A stretch of 64,000 nucleotides of DNA from Dehalobacter sp. DCM (GCF_024972775.1 NZ_CP092282.1:1488001-1552000); one strand, 5' to 3'; shown: positions 18,154 to 26,964, counted from the first letter of the stretch. Numbers and translations are program-made. Notes: generated by a model from the letters alone, not told the origin.

Positions 18154-18918
18154 ATGAAAAAGAAAAACGTTATAATTCTTAGTAGTATAATTATTATACT
18201 ATTGTTAAGTGGCATCACTATATTATCTAAGACAGGCAATAATTCCGTATTAGTATCTGTAAACAATAAAAACACAATTTATAAAAATACGAGTAGCTTA
18301 AATACAACTGCGGAAAATAAAGATGTAGTATTAGACTTAAGATCTGAATTAGACTATTTAATTAACACAACTGATAAAAATGTAAGAAATGAAAATTCGG
18401 ATTTTATAATTATTGGGACAGTCCAATCAGTAGATGGAGGCATAAATTATAATCCTAAAAGAGAATTATATACAGAAATACAAACAATTGGAAATTTAAA
18501 TGTTGAAAAAATTATAAAAGGGAATGTGGAGGATAATATTATTCCATTTATGAGACTTGGCGGAGTAATTAGTTTTAGTGAATATGAAAAAGGACTAACC
18601 GAAAGTCAAAAAGCAAAAGTAGAATTAACTAAAACGCTTACAAATGAAGAAAAAAAGACAAAGTATGTTTCTTCAAATATAATGAACAACATAAATATAG
18701 AACAAGGTAAAACATATTTAATGTATTTAAAATATGATCCTGATTATGGAAGATACGCCATTGTATTTTTACAGGATGGTTTGAGAGAAATTGATAAAAG
18801 CACAATGGCAAAATCAGAATCTAAAAAATTAAATAAAGACGAAATGTCAATGATAAAAGTAAAAAATAACGAAACTGAAAAATTTGAAACTATTAGTGAA
18901 GTACTCGGTGATTTATAA
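18154..18918 (+). CDS. hypothetical membrane-anchored protein
   Basis: A 254-residue protein with an N-terminal hydrophobic anchor (about 5-25) and a Lys/Asn-rich, probably extracytoplasmic body. I do not recognise the family. The segment SDFIIIGTVQS followed by IIKGNVEDNIIP resembles the OB-like pattern of small secreted proteins often found next to clostridial proteases, but this is weak. It starts 20 bases after the matrixin gene, after an AGGAG site, so the two are probably co-transcribed. AT-rich codon use matches that gene. Confidence 0.65.
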   Translation: MKKKNVIILSSIIIILLLSGITILSKTGNNSVLVSVNNKNTIYKNTSSLNTTAENKDVVLDLRSELDYLINTTDKNVRNENSDFIIIGTVQSVDGGINYNPKRELYTEIQTIGNLNVEKIIKGNVEDNIIPFMRLGGVISFSEYEKGLTESQKAKVELTKTLTNEEKKTKYVSSNIMNNINIEQGKTYLMYLKYDPDYGRYAIVFLQDGLREIDKSTMAKSESKKLNKDEMSMIKVKNNETEKFETISEVLGDL

Positions 18919-18986
18919 AAAGGGTGTATCCCGAACTCTGTGTAAAACTCCATAATCGATGTAAAATAAGGCAATTATTTTATGGG

Positions 18987-19018
18987 AGCAATAGCTTAAT
19001 AAGCTATCGCTTCTTTTG
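18987..19018 (+). terminator. terminator-like hairpin after the 18154 gene
   Basis: An 11-bp stem (18987-18997 with 19001-19011, one A-C mismatch) with a three-base loop is followed by TCTTTTG. The T-tract is short. Confidence 0.5.
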
Positions 19019-19102
19019 TCTGCAATATTTAATATCCCCGCATTGATTTTGAGTTATAAATTCCAAGGTGACCTTGGTTCAAGATTAGAGCGTATAATAT
19101 AA

Positions 19103-19390
19103 ATGAAAAATAACACAAATTTTGAAGAGCTCATCAGAGAAGGGATAATAATTTTCGAAGACGTAATTAACAATGACAAAATTAACCTGGTACTATCTGA
19201 AAGGACACTCAGCGTTATCTGGTAGAGTACCGAGAACAGGGATTTACGGGACTCATGCCCAAAGGCAAAGGAAGACTGGAGTCCCAAGCGATTAAGCCGG
19301 AGCTTATGGAAGAGGCCATTCTTTTTCGGTGGGAAGTACTGAGCTGCAGTATTGCGGACTTGTAAAAATTGCTAAAGTAATCTTAGTCAT
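19103..19390 (+). pseudogene. decayed transposase, N-terminal helix-turn-helix part
   Basis: Two frames together resemble the start of a DDE/integrase-core transposase. After an ATG at 19103 there is a stop at 19223. In the next frame follows YREQGFTGLMPKGKGRL, then AIKPELMEEAILFR and SIADL-stop-KLLK. Transposases of the Mu/IS481-like type have the pattern Y..HG..GL.PK(G/A)...G followed by a second HTH ending in I..L. The catalytic domain is absent. It is an old remnant. Confidence 0.5.
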
Positions 19391-19430
19391 ATAATAATTA
19401 TAAATAAGCTTTCGAGAAGGATGATGCTTT

Positions 19431-19814
19431 TTGTCTAAAAAACTGTTATGTTTAGTAATAATGTTGTATCTCATTCTTTTAATGTTTGGTCGTAGAAGCG
19501 AAAGCAATATTCCTCCGCTTCCTATATCAGCTAAGCAAACTGTTGAAGGCCAAATAATGATTCCTTTCCCATATGGGGATAAATTCCCGAGTGGTGATGA
19601 AAGATGGTTTCTTGATAGAGATACTTCAAATAAATTTGTATTGAGAGTGTCTTTTAGAAGTCAGGATATAGGCAAATTTCCTGTCAGGAATACTGGACTA
19701 AATACACTTAAGGGGGAAATAACTTTGGGTGGTATAGAATATTCTGTTGTGAGTATTTATTTAAATAATGATGAATTATCAGGGTATATGATTTTACATC
19801 AAAACGATAACTGA
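19431..19814 (+). CDS. hypothetical exported protein
   Basis: A 127-residue open frame starting at TTG with AAGGATG upstream. It has an N-terminal hydrophobic segment (about 4-18), then a beta-rich polar region. No family recognised. It sits between a transposase remnant and an amidase remnant in AT-rich DNA, so it may itself be incomplete. Confidence 0.45.
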   Translation: MSKKLLCLVIMLYLILLMFGRRSESNIPPLPISAKQTVEGQIMIPFPYGDKFPSGDERWFLDRDTSNKFVLRVSFRSQDIGKFPVRNTGLNTLKGEITLGGIEYSVVSIYLNNDELSGYMILHQNDN

Positions 19815-19959
19815 ATCCGTGATGTTAGTGCTATCGCATAGCTGTTCAGAAACTGACGACGGTGATGTCCGTGGGAAAAAACGAGTGACAGGTACCATGA
19901 TCAATATCAGCTTCACAAGGTACAAGTGGTGGAGAAATGACAGCAATAGATAAAAGAGA

Positions 19960-20439
19960 GTGTGTTTCTTCTACAGGAGGACCGGTCTTTATTTCAACCA
20001 AGGGACCTGTCCCTTTGATTGTCAGGTACGTATGGTATCAGGGTATCCAAGTGGATGGTATGGGGGACTAATAGGAGGTGGAGGCACTTCACAGTGGGAA
20101 AATGTTGAAGGTTTCTATAACTATGTTACAAGCAGCAAAACATATGGTCCTAAAGGTACAGGGTCAAACAATAATCAAGTATACTACAATCTTGCCCCTA
20201 GCGCGATAATATATGGAAACGTTATTCAGTTAAAAAACATAAACTTACACTCTGAGTATTATCATTCTGTGTATGTCACATACCCACAAAGCGGAGCAAA
20301 TTATTATTACCAAGTTCTGGTTTCATATCACTCTAGTAACCATTACAATAGACCCCTTTGGGAAGTTATTCAAGCATTTGGAGAAAATAGTTGTTACATG
20401 AGAATGATTTCTTTCAGTACAGCTAATTTCGTTAGTTAG
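19960..20439 (+). pseudogene. amidase-domain (PF12671-like) protein, 5'-truncated
   Basis: The frame contains the C-terminal part of a putative amidase domain: SGYPSGWYGG, TSQWENVEGFYNYV, then HSVYVTYP and VSYHSSNHYNRPLWEV. Intact members have an N-terminal D-C-T-N-F-V-S-Q catalytic segment; here only CPFDCQV remains and the preceding sequence does not continue in any one frame. There is no convincing start or ribosome site. I judge it a truncated secreted cell-wall amidase gene. Confidence 0.6.
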
Positions 20440-20451
20440 TTTGATTTGAAT

Positions 20452-20490
20452 GATATGCCATCATTTTTAGAAATGATGGCATATCTCATA
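20452..20490 (+). terminator. strong hairpin upstream of the 20512 gene
   Basis: A perfect 15-bp stem (20452-20466 with 20471-20485), loop TTAG, lies just after the amidase remnant. The tail TCATAAATT has no T-run, so termination on the + strand is uncertain. Confidence 0.5.
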
Positions 20491-20511
20491 AATTATTATA
20501 GGATGAGTACT

Positions 20512-20958
20512 ATGAAAAAATGGATATTATTGTTCTCCATCGTTGCATTAGCTATCATATCAGTCATTATTGCTAACACTCATTTTTCCAAGGCGATTAA
20601 CAATTCCGATATTGCTCAGGGTAAGCAAACAGTAGAAAACTTCTTTATTGCCCTCAACAACGAGGATGAAGAAGGGGCGAAAGCCCTCTTGGCCAAACAT
20701 AAACAAGGCATATTTGAAACATCGGATCAACCTCATAAGTGGAAACCTGAATTAATCGCCATCGAGTATGATAATAGCAGTTATCTTGAAATATCGTCAG
20801 AAACTTATAAAAGTGTCTATGGCCATGATCCCCATAAAGCAATGTGTCTGCGTGTTACCTTTTTTGATAATACGCAAACACAGAAAACGGTCAATTACTT
20901 TTACCTTACCAAGGAAACAAAAAATGATCAATGGGTCATCTTTGACTGGGGATATTAG
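20512..20958 (+). CDS. DUF4829-like exported protein
   Basis: A 148-residue protein with an N-terminal hydrophobic segment (about 4-22) and a domain of the type KQTVENFFIALNNEDEEGAKALL ending in WVIFDWGY, resembling small NTF2-like DUF4829 proteins. ATG 20512 follows AGGATGAG at normal spacing; earlier in-frame starts lie in the hairpin. Its last ~40 codons and the following 55 bases recur, diverged and with a deletion, at 24771-24915. The copy here is complete. Confidence 0.6.
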   Translation: MKKWILLFSIVALAIISVIIANTHFSKAINNSDIAQGKQTVENFFIALNNEDEEGAKALLAKHKQGIFETSDQPHKWKPELIAIEYDNSSYLEISSETYKSVYGHDPHKAMCLRVTFFDNTQTQKTVNYFYLTKETKNDQWVIFDWGY

Positions 20959-21014
20959 AGATACACAACGAATACCCTGGCTTTTTTAAGAAGAAAGTCA
21001 GGACAAAGGCCAGG
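20840..21014 (+). repeat. left copy of a diverged direct repeat flanking a 3.8 kb cassette
   Basis: This segment holds the end of the DUF4829-like gene, its stop codon, and a remnant of the 3' end of the MFS transporter gene (antisense). It matches 24771-24915 closely, including GGGGATATTAGAGATAC and AAGAAGAAAGTCAGGAC, apart from a deletion of about 30 bases in the right copy. Confidence 0.8.
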
Positions 21015-21032
21015 AGTATTTACTTCAAATGA

Positions 21033-21076
21033 GGTATACGTGCCACAGTTCCGGCGACAAGCGGAATGTGGGACAC
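21033..21076 (+). repeat. minimal copy of the long palindrome family
   Basis: GTGCCACAGTTCCG (from 21040) pairs with CGGAATGTGGGACAC across the spacer GCGACAAG. The outer stem and GGCGACAAGCGGA motif match the elements at 28219 and 47271, but the central region is absent. Confidence 0.65.
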
Positions 21077-21109
21077 AGGAACATTGAGGATCATGCCCAG
21101 TGTAACCAT

Positions 21110-21145
21110 TGCCGCAAGGTACTATCCGTACCATGCGGCATTTTT
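21110..21145 (+). terminator. terminator at the left edge of the glycan cassette
   Basis: TGCCGCA (21110) pairs with TGCGGCA (21134), the stem continues GGTAC/GTACC, and the tail is TTTTT. Confidence 0.75.
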
Positions 21146-21249
21146 ATAATAAATTTTACAAACGCATAATACTGGCTAAACATTTGTTATTTATAATCAT
21201 AAATGAAGGAAGTATTAAGAAGATACGCAGAAGGGGAAACAGGAAGGAT

Positions 21250-22395
21250 ATGAAAATTGCTTACTTTACCGATACGTATCTGCCTCAAATCAATGGTGTA
21301 ACCAATACATTAAGCAGACTGGCTGCTTATTTGGACCACAAGGGGATAGAAAACATTATTTTTGCGCCGGCTGGAAATAGTTATTGCTACCAGACCATGG
21401 TGGATACATCTTTCAGTATACGGTTCTTTTTATATCCAGAGTGCCGTGTGAGTATTCCGAACCTTTATCGAATCGGCAAACGACTGGCGCAGTTTGAGCC
21501 TGATCTGATTCATTGCTACACCCAGTTTAACATGGGTCTTGCCGGTTTGAACTACTGCCGTAATCATGGCATCCCCGCCGTCGCATCGTACACGACCAAT
21601 TTTGATCAATACCTCGATTACTATAACCTTCCATTCATGAAAAAAATTATCTGGGATTACCACAAGTGGTTTCACAATCAGTGTCTGGTCAATTATGCGC
21701 CTTCCAGAGAAACCATAGACATTTTGCAGGATAAAGGCATCACCAATACAGCCTTATGGCGTCGCGGGGTAGACACGGAATTATATCATCCGTGTAAGCG
21801 AGATGATGAATTGCGCCGGAAGTGGAACGCTTCCGAGAAAATTGTCCTGCTATATGTGGGCAGAATTGCTGCAGAAAAAAATCTGCAGCTTTTAGCTAAT
21901 AGTTACCGGGTACTGCAGGCCCAATTTGGGGATGGCATTCATCTTGTACTGACAGGAGACGGTCCGCTCCTACCCGCTTTACAGCAGGAGGGATTGACGA
22001 ATGTTACATTTACCGGATATAAAACCGGCGAGGAACTGGCACAAATATACGCATCTGCGGATATTTTCGTTTTTCCCTCCACGACTGAAACCTTTGGCAA
22101 TGTTGTTTTGGAAGCAATGGCTTCCGGGCTTCCGGTGGTCGGATTTGCGTCGGGAGGAGTCAAAGAGCTTATTTGTAACGGTGCTAATGGCGTTCTCTGC
22201 GGCAGCAGCACCGATCACGAAAAATTTGCACAGGCTAATGTAGACATAATTCGGCAATCAGACTTGCGCAGCTCGCTTGCCAACGGAGCCAGGCAATATG
22301 CGTTGACACAATCATGGTCCAGCATTTTTGCTTCATTGTTGGATTCCTATCAGAAAGTAGCGGAGGATGGTCATAGGTGGAAAAAGTCTGCCTGA
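21250..22395 (+). CDS. GT4-family glycosyltransferase
   Basis: A 381-residue GT-B glycosyltransferase. The N-terminal donor-independent half starts MKIAYFTDTYLPQINGVTNTL, typical of the MgdA/PimB-like group that glycosylates diacylglycerol or related lipids. The C-terminal half has VLLYVGRIAAEKNLQLL and the E-x7-E nucleotide-sugar site in PSTTETFGNVVLEAMASGLPVV. The start is the ATG at 21250 with AAGGAT upstream; the longer open frame runs back through the terminator. A UDP-glucose dehydrogenase follows 42 bases on, suggesting a glucuronosyl or glucosyl lipid/teichuronic-like product. Confidence 0.87.
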   Translation: MKIAYFTDTYLPQINGVTNTLSRLAAYLDHKGIENIIFAPAGNSYCYQTMVDTSFSIRFFLYPECRVSIPNLYRIGKRLAQFEPDLIHCYTQFNMGLAGLNYCRNHGIPAVASYTTNFDQYLDYYNLPFMKKIIWDYHKWFHNQCLVNYAPSRETIDILQDKGITNTALWRRGVDTELYHPCKRDDELRRKWNASEKIVLLYVGRIAAEKNLQLLANSYRVLQAQFGDGIHLVLTGDGPLLPALQQEGLTNVTFTGYKTGEELAQIYASADIFVFPSTTETFGNVVLEAMASGLPVVGFASGGVKELICNGANGVLCGSSTDHEKFAQANVDIIRQSDLRSSLANGARQYALTQSWSSIFASLLDSYQKVAEDGHRWKKSA

Positions 22396-22437
22396 ATTAT
22401 CAGTAAACAATGGCAATAAAAATACGGAGGGAATTCT

Positions 22438-23739
22438 ATGAATATCTGTATTGTTGGCACCGGTTACGTAGGGCTGGTCACAGGTGTGTGTTTTTCCCAT
22501 CTGGGACATAAGGTCATTTGTATTGATAAGGATGAACAAAAAATAACTGTCTTAAAAGGTGGTAAAGCACCTATTTATGAACCAGGCATCGAAGAACTCA
22601 TTAGGGAAAACGTGCAATCCGGCAGACTCTCTTTTGATACAGATTTAGAGACCGGGGTCCAGGCTTCGGAAGTCGTATTTATTGCGGTAGGCACCCCGGA
22701 AAAAACGGATCAAACAATCGATTTAACCTATGTTAAAGAAGCCGCTTCCGCCATAGGAAAAGCTCTGAACGGATACAAAATCATTGTAGTTAAGAGTACG
22801 GTGCCTGTGGGAATGACAAAACTGGTAAGAAAAATTATTGCAGATCAGAATGCGGCTTCCGAACCCTTTTCGGTTGCCTCGAATCCCGAGTTTTTGCGTG
22901 AGGGCACCGCAGTAGCGGACTTTTTAAATTTGGAGAGGGCAGTCATTGGAACTGATGATATTCAGGCAGCCGAAACACTTCACGCCTTATACCGTGACTT
23001 TGCGGGCAATATCGTTATGACGGATCCTGCAACGGCTGAAATGACAAAATATGCAGCGAACGCTTTCTTAGCAACGAAGGTAACCTTTATTAATCAAATT
23101 GCGAATATCTGCGAGAAAGTGGGTGCCGATGTTGACCAGGTGGCATTGGGAATGGGTATGGATAAACGGATTGGCTCTTCGTTCCTTCAAGCCGGCGTAG
23201 GCTATGGCGGTTCATGTTTTCCTAAAGATACCCGGGCATTGGCTAAGCTGGCTAGGGAAGTCGGGTATCCTTTTTCAATTCTCGATGAAGTGATTAAAGC
23301 CAATGAACTTCAACATCACCGGGTGATTGAAAAGCTTCAGGAAATCTTTGGAGATCTAGGGTCACGAACGATTGCTATTCTTGGAGCGACATTCAAACCA
23401 AATACGGATGACACCCGCAGTGCACCTTCACGGAAAGTCATTGAAACGTTATTGCAGCACGGGGCTTCGGTAAAAGTTTTTGACCCAATGGCTGAAGCCA
23501 TTGTGAAGGATGATTTTTTTCGCGAACTACCGGTATCCAATGACTTTTATGCTACTTTGGGCGGATGTGACGCGGCAGTTATCCTTACAGAATGGGTGCA
23601 AATAAAGAAAATGAATCTAGCCAAAGTCAAGGATATTTTGCGCCATCCTGTTCTGGTTGACGGTAGAAATATTTTTTCATTACAGCAAATAAGGGGAGAG
23701 GGTCTCATTTACTGTTCTATTGGTCGGCCAAATATTTAA
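22438..23739 (+). CDS. ugd: UDP-glucose 6-dehydrogenase
   Basis: This 433-residue enzyme oxidises UDP-glucose to UDP-glucuronate with two NAD. The N-terminal Rossmann motif is GTGYVGLVTGVCFSHLG. The catalytic Cys is in GVGYGGSCFPKDTRAL (about residue 260). The C-terminal UDP-binding domain includes LGATFKPNTDDTR. Length and all motifs are normal. The likely role is to feed UDP-glucuronate to the preceding glycosyltransferase. Ribosome site GGAGGG precedes the ATG. Confidence 0.93.
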   Translation: MNICIVGTGYVGLVTGVCFSHLGHKVICIDKDEQKITVLKGGKAPIYEPGIEELIRENVQSGRLSFDTDLETGVQASEVVFIAVGTPEKTDQTIDLTYVKEAASAIGKALNGYKIIVVKSTVPVGMTKLVRKIIADQNAASEPFSVASNPEFLREGTAVADFLNLERAVIGTDDIQAAETLHALYRDFAGNIVMTDPATAEMTKYAANAFLATKVTFINQIANICEKVGADVDQVALGMGMDKRIGSSFLQAGVGYGGSCFPKDTRALAKLAREVGYPFSILDEVIKANELQHHRVIEKLQEIFGDLGSRTIAILGATFKPNTDDTRSAPSRKVIETLLQHGASVKVFDPMAEAIVKDDFFRELPVSNDFYATLGGCDAAVILTEWVQIKKMNLAKVKDILRHPVLVDGRNIFSLQQIRGEGLIYCSIGRPNI

Positions 23740-23836
23740 ATACAATTAGATGTAACACAAACTTAACGCCTCGTTGTTATTGCTTTAATAATTGTACAGT
23801 ATGATGAAATAGATTAAGAATTGAGCAGGAGGCCGA

Positions 23837-24388
23837 ATGTGGATTACATCACACCGGTATTTAGCTAAAAAAATCTATCATTATATCCGGGATAAGTATG
23901 GCTTTGATTTAAGACTCGATTTGCTGCAGTATGGCAGCATCATACCCGACATTCAATGGCGGTATATGAAAAATAACCATTATTACGAGATAGGGTATGT
24001 CGACTGGCTGCAAGAGATTGGACAGCTTTTTAAAGATCACAGGTATAAGGACATCGGACAATTTAGCCAAAAATTAGGAATTATTCTTCATTATACAGCG
24101 GATTATCATACGTATGCTCATATTAATGAAGAATTAAAGAAAAACAAAAGAAAGCATCTTTTGTATGAGCTTAAGCTGCACCAGGCACTCCTGCAATATG
24201 ACTACCGTGTGGACGAAAACCAGTATCGCTGCGGCAATGTCCATTCCCTAATGCAGAAGCTTGGGCATGAATATTCCTTAACGAAACCAAGTCTGGAAAA
24301 CGATATACAATTTATCTATACAGCATCAATAGCCATAACCAATCTTATAGTAGAAGCTGTCCTTGTACCCGCTGTAAACGCTGTATAG
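23837..24388 (+). CDS. zinc-dependent phospholipase C-like family protein
   Basis: A 183-residue protein with the first-helix His pattern of the Zn-PLC/S1-P1 fold (WITSHRYLAKKIY), PDIQWRY, and LGIILHYTADYHTYAHI, whose His/Asp residues are expected metal ligands. No signal peptide is visible, unlike secreted PLC toxins, so it belongs to the cytoplasmic or uncharacterised branch. It follows ugd by 98 bases with its own GCAGGAGG. A role in lipid or envelope metabolism fits the cassette but is inference. Confidence 0.7.
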   Translation: MWITSHRYLAKKIYHYIRDKYGFDLRLDLLQYGSIIPDIQWRYMKNNHYYEIGYVDWLQEIGQLFKDHRYKDIGQFSQKLGIILHYTADYHTYAHINEELKKNKRKHLLYELKLHQALLQYDYRVDENQYRCGNVHSLMQKLGHEYSLTKPSLENDIQFIYTASIAITNLIVEAVLVPAVNAV

Positions 24389-24480
24389 CTATACAATATT
24401 CAATAGAATAATTAAATAATAAACGCAGATTACACAATGCAGTTCTATACTCTAAAGTGTAAAGGAAGGAGTCGGGTTAG

Positions 24481-24762
24481 ATGCAATTTCAGGAAGAACT
24501 TAGGCGGTTATGCTATGAGGTGGAGCAATACATGGTAACGTACACTTATTTGTTTTGCCCTGATGCGGATAACAGATTTATCACCAAGAAAAATGAAATT
24601 CTAAGTATTCTAAGAATGCTATATGGCGAGAATTCCAGGGAATTTAAAGTGGTATATTCAACATCTTTACCTGTCACAGTTGTTAAGGTTTTAAAGCATG
24701 TTATTAAAAGAAGAGATGTTCATACACGGAACAACGTTTTGGCTAATGTGGGAGTGAAATAA
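24481..24762 (+). CDS. hypothetical protein
   Basis: A 93-residue soluble protein, no recognised family. It begins MQFQEELRRLCYEVEQYM after a good AAGGAAGGAG site. It is the last gene of the cassette; the right copy of the direct repeat starts nine bases after its stop codon. Confidence 0.6.
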   Translation: MQFQEELRRLCYEVEQYMVTYTYLFCPDADNRFITKKNEILSILRMLYGENSREFKVVYSTSLPVTVVKVLKHVIKRRDVHTRNNVLANVGVK

Positions 24763-24770
24763 AACGGTAG

Positions 24771-24915
24771 TAATGTGTCTGCGTATTACCTTTTTTGATA
24801 ATACACAGACTAAGAAAACAAAAAGTGATCAATGGGTTATCTTTGACTGGGGATATTAGAGATACCCAACGAATACCCGGTTTTTTTTAAGAAGAAAGTC
24901 AGGACGAAGGCCAGG
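24771..24915 (+). repeat. right copy of the diverged direct repeat
   Basis: Contains a fragment of the DUF4829-like gene end (with about 30 bases deleted) running into the true 3' end of the MFS transporter gene on the minus strand. It matches 20840-21014. The transporter's last codons are antisense to the DUF4829-like gene end. Confidence 0.8.
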
Positions 24916-26081
24916 ATACACAGAGCGAAGGAAATCATAAACGCCAGGGAGTAGCTGTTGGTAGCGTCAGCGATTCTGCCGGCCATTAACGGGCCGAAGA
25001 CACCGCCGACTCCCCATGCGGTAAATACGAAGCCATAATTGACCCCGGCGTTTTTGGTGCCGAAGTAATCGTAGGTAGCTGATGGAAAAAGCGAAAGTAA
25101 CGCGCCATATCCCAAACCGGCAGCCGCCGCGCCGATGGCAACCAACATGGCGGAATCATAGTGCGTGAATAACAGCATATTGATCGCCTGAAGCAGGAAA
25201 AACAAACGCATAGATCCGGCCCGGCCGATTTTGTCCGAAAGCCATCCGGCAGCCACGCGGCCTGAGGCATTAAATATGGCAAGAAGCGCAACCATGGCAT
25301 AACCCCAGGTTATCCCCGCCTGAGTTTTGGCAATGGAAGACAGCTGACCGATGATCATCAGTCCGGCACTGGCCCCGGCTGCGTACATCAGCCACAGAAG
25401 ATAAAATTCCTGCCGCTTGAGCATGTTCCGCCAAGGAATATTATTGGATGAGAGAGAATTTACAGGAACCAACCGCCGGACATTGTCCGGTTCCTTGCTG
25501 TCCGGCTGATCGCCAACCCGCGGTACGGCCAGGACTTGCGCAAGCAGGATAATAGTGACAAGAAACAGGATGCCTTCCAACCGGAAGGTGTTTTCTATGC
25601 CAAACCGTTTGAGCAGAAAGTTGGTTAGCGGCGCAATATACAGGGAGGCCAGACCAAAGCCGGCAACGACAATACCGGAAATGAAGCCCTTTTTGCCGGG
25701 TGGAAACCATTTGACGGCAGCGGGGGTTGCCGACGCGTAGCCCAGTCCAATCCCGATCCCGGCCAGCAGGCCAAAGGTGAGCATGAGCATACTCAGCGAA
25801 TGGGTTAAACTGCTGAGGATGAGGCCCAAACCGGCGAAGATACCACCGGCAGAAGCGATGATGCGCGGACCAAACCGGTCCTGCAAGTATCCCCCCGGGA
25901 CCATCATCAGGGCAAATACGGCACAGGCCAGCATATAGGGAACGGAGGCAGCCGTTTTTGTCCAGTGATACTGCTCGATCAGCGCAGCGGCGAAAACACT
26001 CCAGGTGTAAAGTACGCCAAGCGCCAGGTTAATGCCGGTTCCGGCCAGAGTGACTGACCAACCGCGTGCTGTTGTGTTCAT
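24837..26081 (-). CDS. OFA-family MFS transporter (oxalate/formate antiporter-like)
   Basis: A 414-residue, 12-segment major facilitator protein. The start MNTTARGWSVTLAGTGINLALGVLYTWSVF and the loop PGGYLQDRFGPR are typical of the oxalate:formate antiporter family; the second-half counterpart is AGWLSDKIGRAGSM. Start at 26081 because AAGGGAAGG lies upstream of it; six further codons are open 5'. The substrate is probably a monocarboxylate, not determinable here. It is the only long minus-strand gene in the left half, and its final residues derive from the repeat shared with 20840-21014. Confidence 0.87.
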   Translation of the reverse strand: MNTTARGWSVTLAGTGINLALGVLYTWSVFAAALIEQYHWTKTAASVPYMLACAVFALMMVPGGYLQDRFGPRIIASAGGIFAGLGLILSSLTHSLSMLMLTFGLLAGIGIGLGYASATPAAVKWFPPGKKGFISGIVVAGFGLASLYIAPLTNFLLKRFGIENTFRLEGILFLVTIILLAQVLAVPRVGDQPDSKEPDNVRRLVPVNSLSSNNIPWRNMLKRQEFYLLWLMYAAGASAGLMIIGQLSSIAKTQAGITWGYAMVALLAIFNASGRVAAGWLSDKIGRAGSMRLFFLLQAINMLLFTHYDSAMLVAIGAAAAGLGYGALLSLFPSATYDYFGTKNAGVNYGFVFTAWGVGGVFGPLMAGRIADATNSYSLAFMISFALCILAFVLTFFLKKTGYSLGISNIPSQR

Positions 26082-26175
26082 AGTTATCCTTCCCTTCATG
26101 GCGCTTATGAGTGACCTTCTTTGGACAATCTAGTACACCATTCTTTAATTAGTTGCTCAAATTACTTCAGGGTAA

Positions 26176-26342
26176 GGTCGCCTGCACAATGCCGGCGTCA
26201 AGCGAAGCACGGATTGCGTAGCGCAACGGTCCATGGATGGACCTAAGTTAAAATTCGCCAAGGAGGGCAAAAGAATTTTAACTTCCTTAATGCAAATTCA
26301 TGGAGGGCACAAGAGCCGAAAGTGGTATTGTGCAGGCGGCCC
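26176..26342 (+). repeat. long interrupted palindrome, copy 1
   Basis: Ends GGTCGCCTGCACAAT and ATTGTGCAGGCGGCC are inverted. Inside are GGATTGCGTAGCGCAACGG, the small hairpin GGTCCATGGATGGACC, a 12-bp inverted pair AAGTTAAAATTC/GAATTTTAACTT, and AAGAGCCGAAAG. It lies between the MFS gene and the membrane protein gene. The remaining non-genic DNA up to 26648 shows nothing I can support. Confidence 0.85.
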
Positions 26343-26648
26343 AGCCCCAAATATGAATATTGCTACTTATTTAACGAACAGTATACTAGCGCGTCGGGTA
26401 TCATGCGCATTATGATTTATCATATCAATAAATTAAAAAAAGAAAGCGGAATGGACTGTAAAAGACTATATAACGGCTTAAACGGAGGAAAACAAGACTT
26501 AACCGGAAGAGTGCACGGTCTGACCGGAGGATCATATATCGAAAGCAAAAAAAAGAAATTCAGAAAAGTATGGGAAATCAAGAGGCATGTTTCAGATGCG
26601 ACTCTCATAAAATCGTACAAGTGATAGGATGGGGGTAAAGATGCTGCG

Positions 26649-26963
26649 ATGAAAATTGGTCTGTGTATTTTGCTTCTGGCAGCTATTGTCTTGTCGATAC
26701 GGACTCGGTTTAAAATGAATCGCTGGCGGTCGTCGGAAAGCTCAGATCGTCTGGCCAAAGCCATAGCCCAGCTCGTTGGGACAGCGGGAGGACTCTATCT
26801 CTCGTTGGAACTTCTGCTGACTTTTCTTGGGATCCCGGAAAAGTATTGGGATCCGCCATCCTTCTATCTGTTTAAACCGCTGGCTGTTTTTTCGCTCCTT
26901 GTCGCTATCCTGCAGCCCTACGGCCAAAAGCTGATCCACTATTATCGAAATAGGAGAATGTAA
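26649..26963 (+). CDS. small membrane protein upstream of ymxH
   Basis: A 104-residue protein with an N-terminal membrane segment (about 2-17), a basic stretch, and two further hydrophobic segments (about 43-58 and 72-90). No family recognised. Its stop codon is one base before the ymxH start, so the two are coupled. It marks the point where the conserved backbone resumes after the accessory region. Confidence 0.65.
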   Translation: MKIGLCILLLAAIVLSIRTRFKMNRWRSSESSDRLAKAIAQLVGTAGGLYLSLELLLTFLGIPEKYWDPPSFYLFKPLAVFSLLVAILQPYGQKLIHYYRNRRM

Positions 26964-26964
26964 C

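Noticed and set aside
26233-26415. 60-codon frame inside the long palindrome
   Set aside because: It falls entirely in repeat DNA whose copies do not preserve the frame.
26322-26624. 100-codon frame between the MFS gene and the membrane protein gene
   Set aside because: The first part lies in the palindromic repeat, there is no ribosome site, and the remainder (rich in Lys and Gly) resembles no family I know. A shorter start at 26412 is not supported either.
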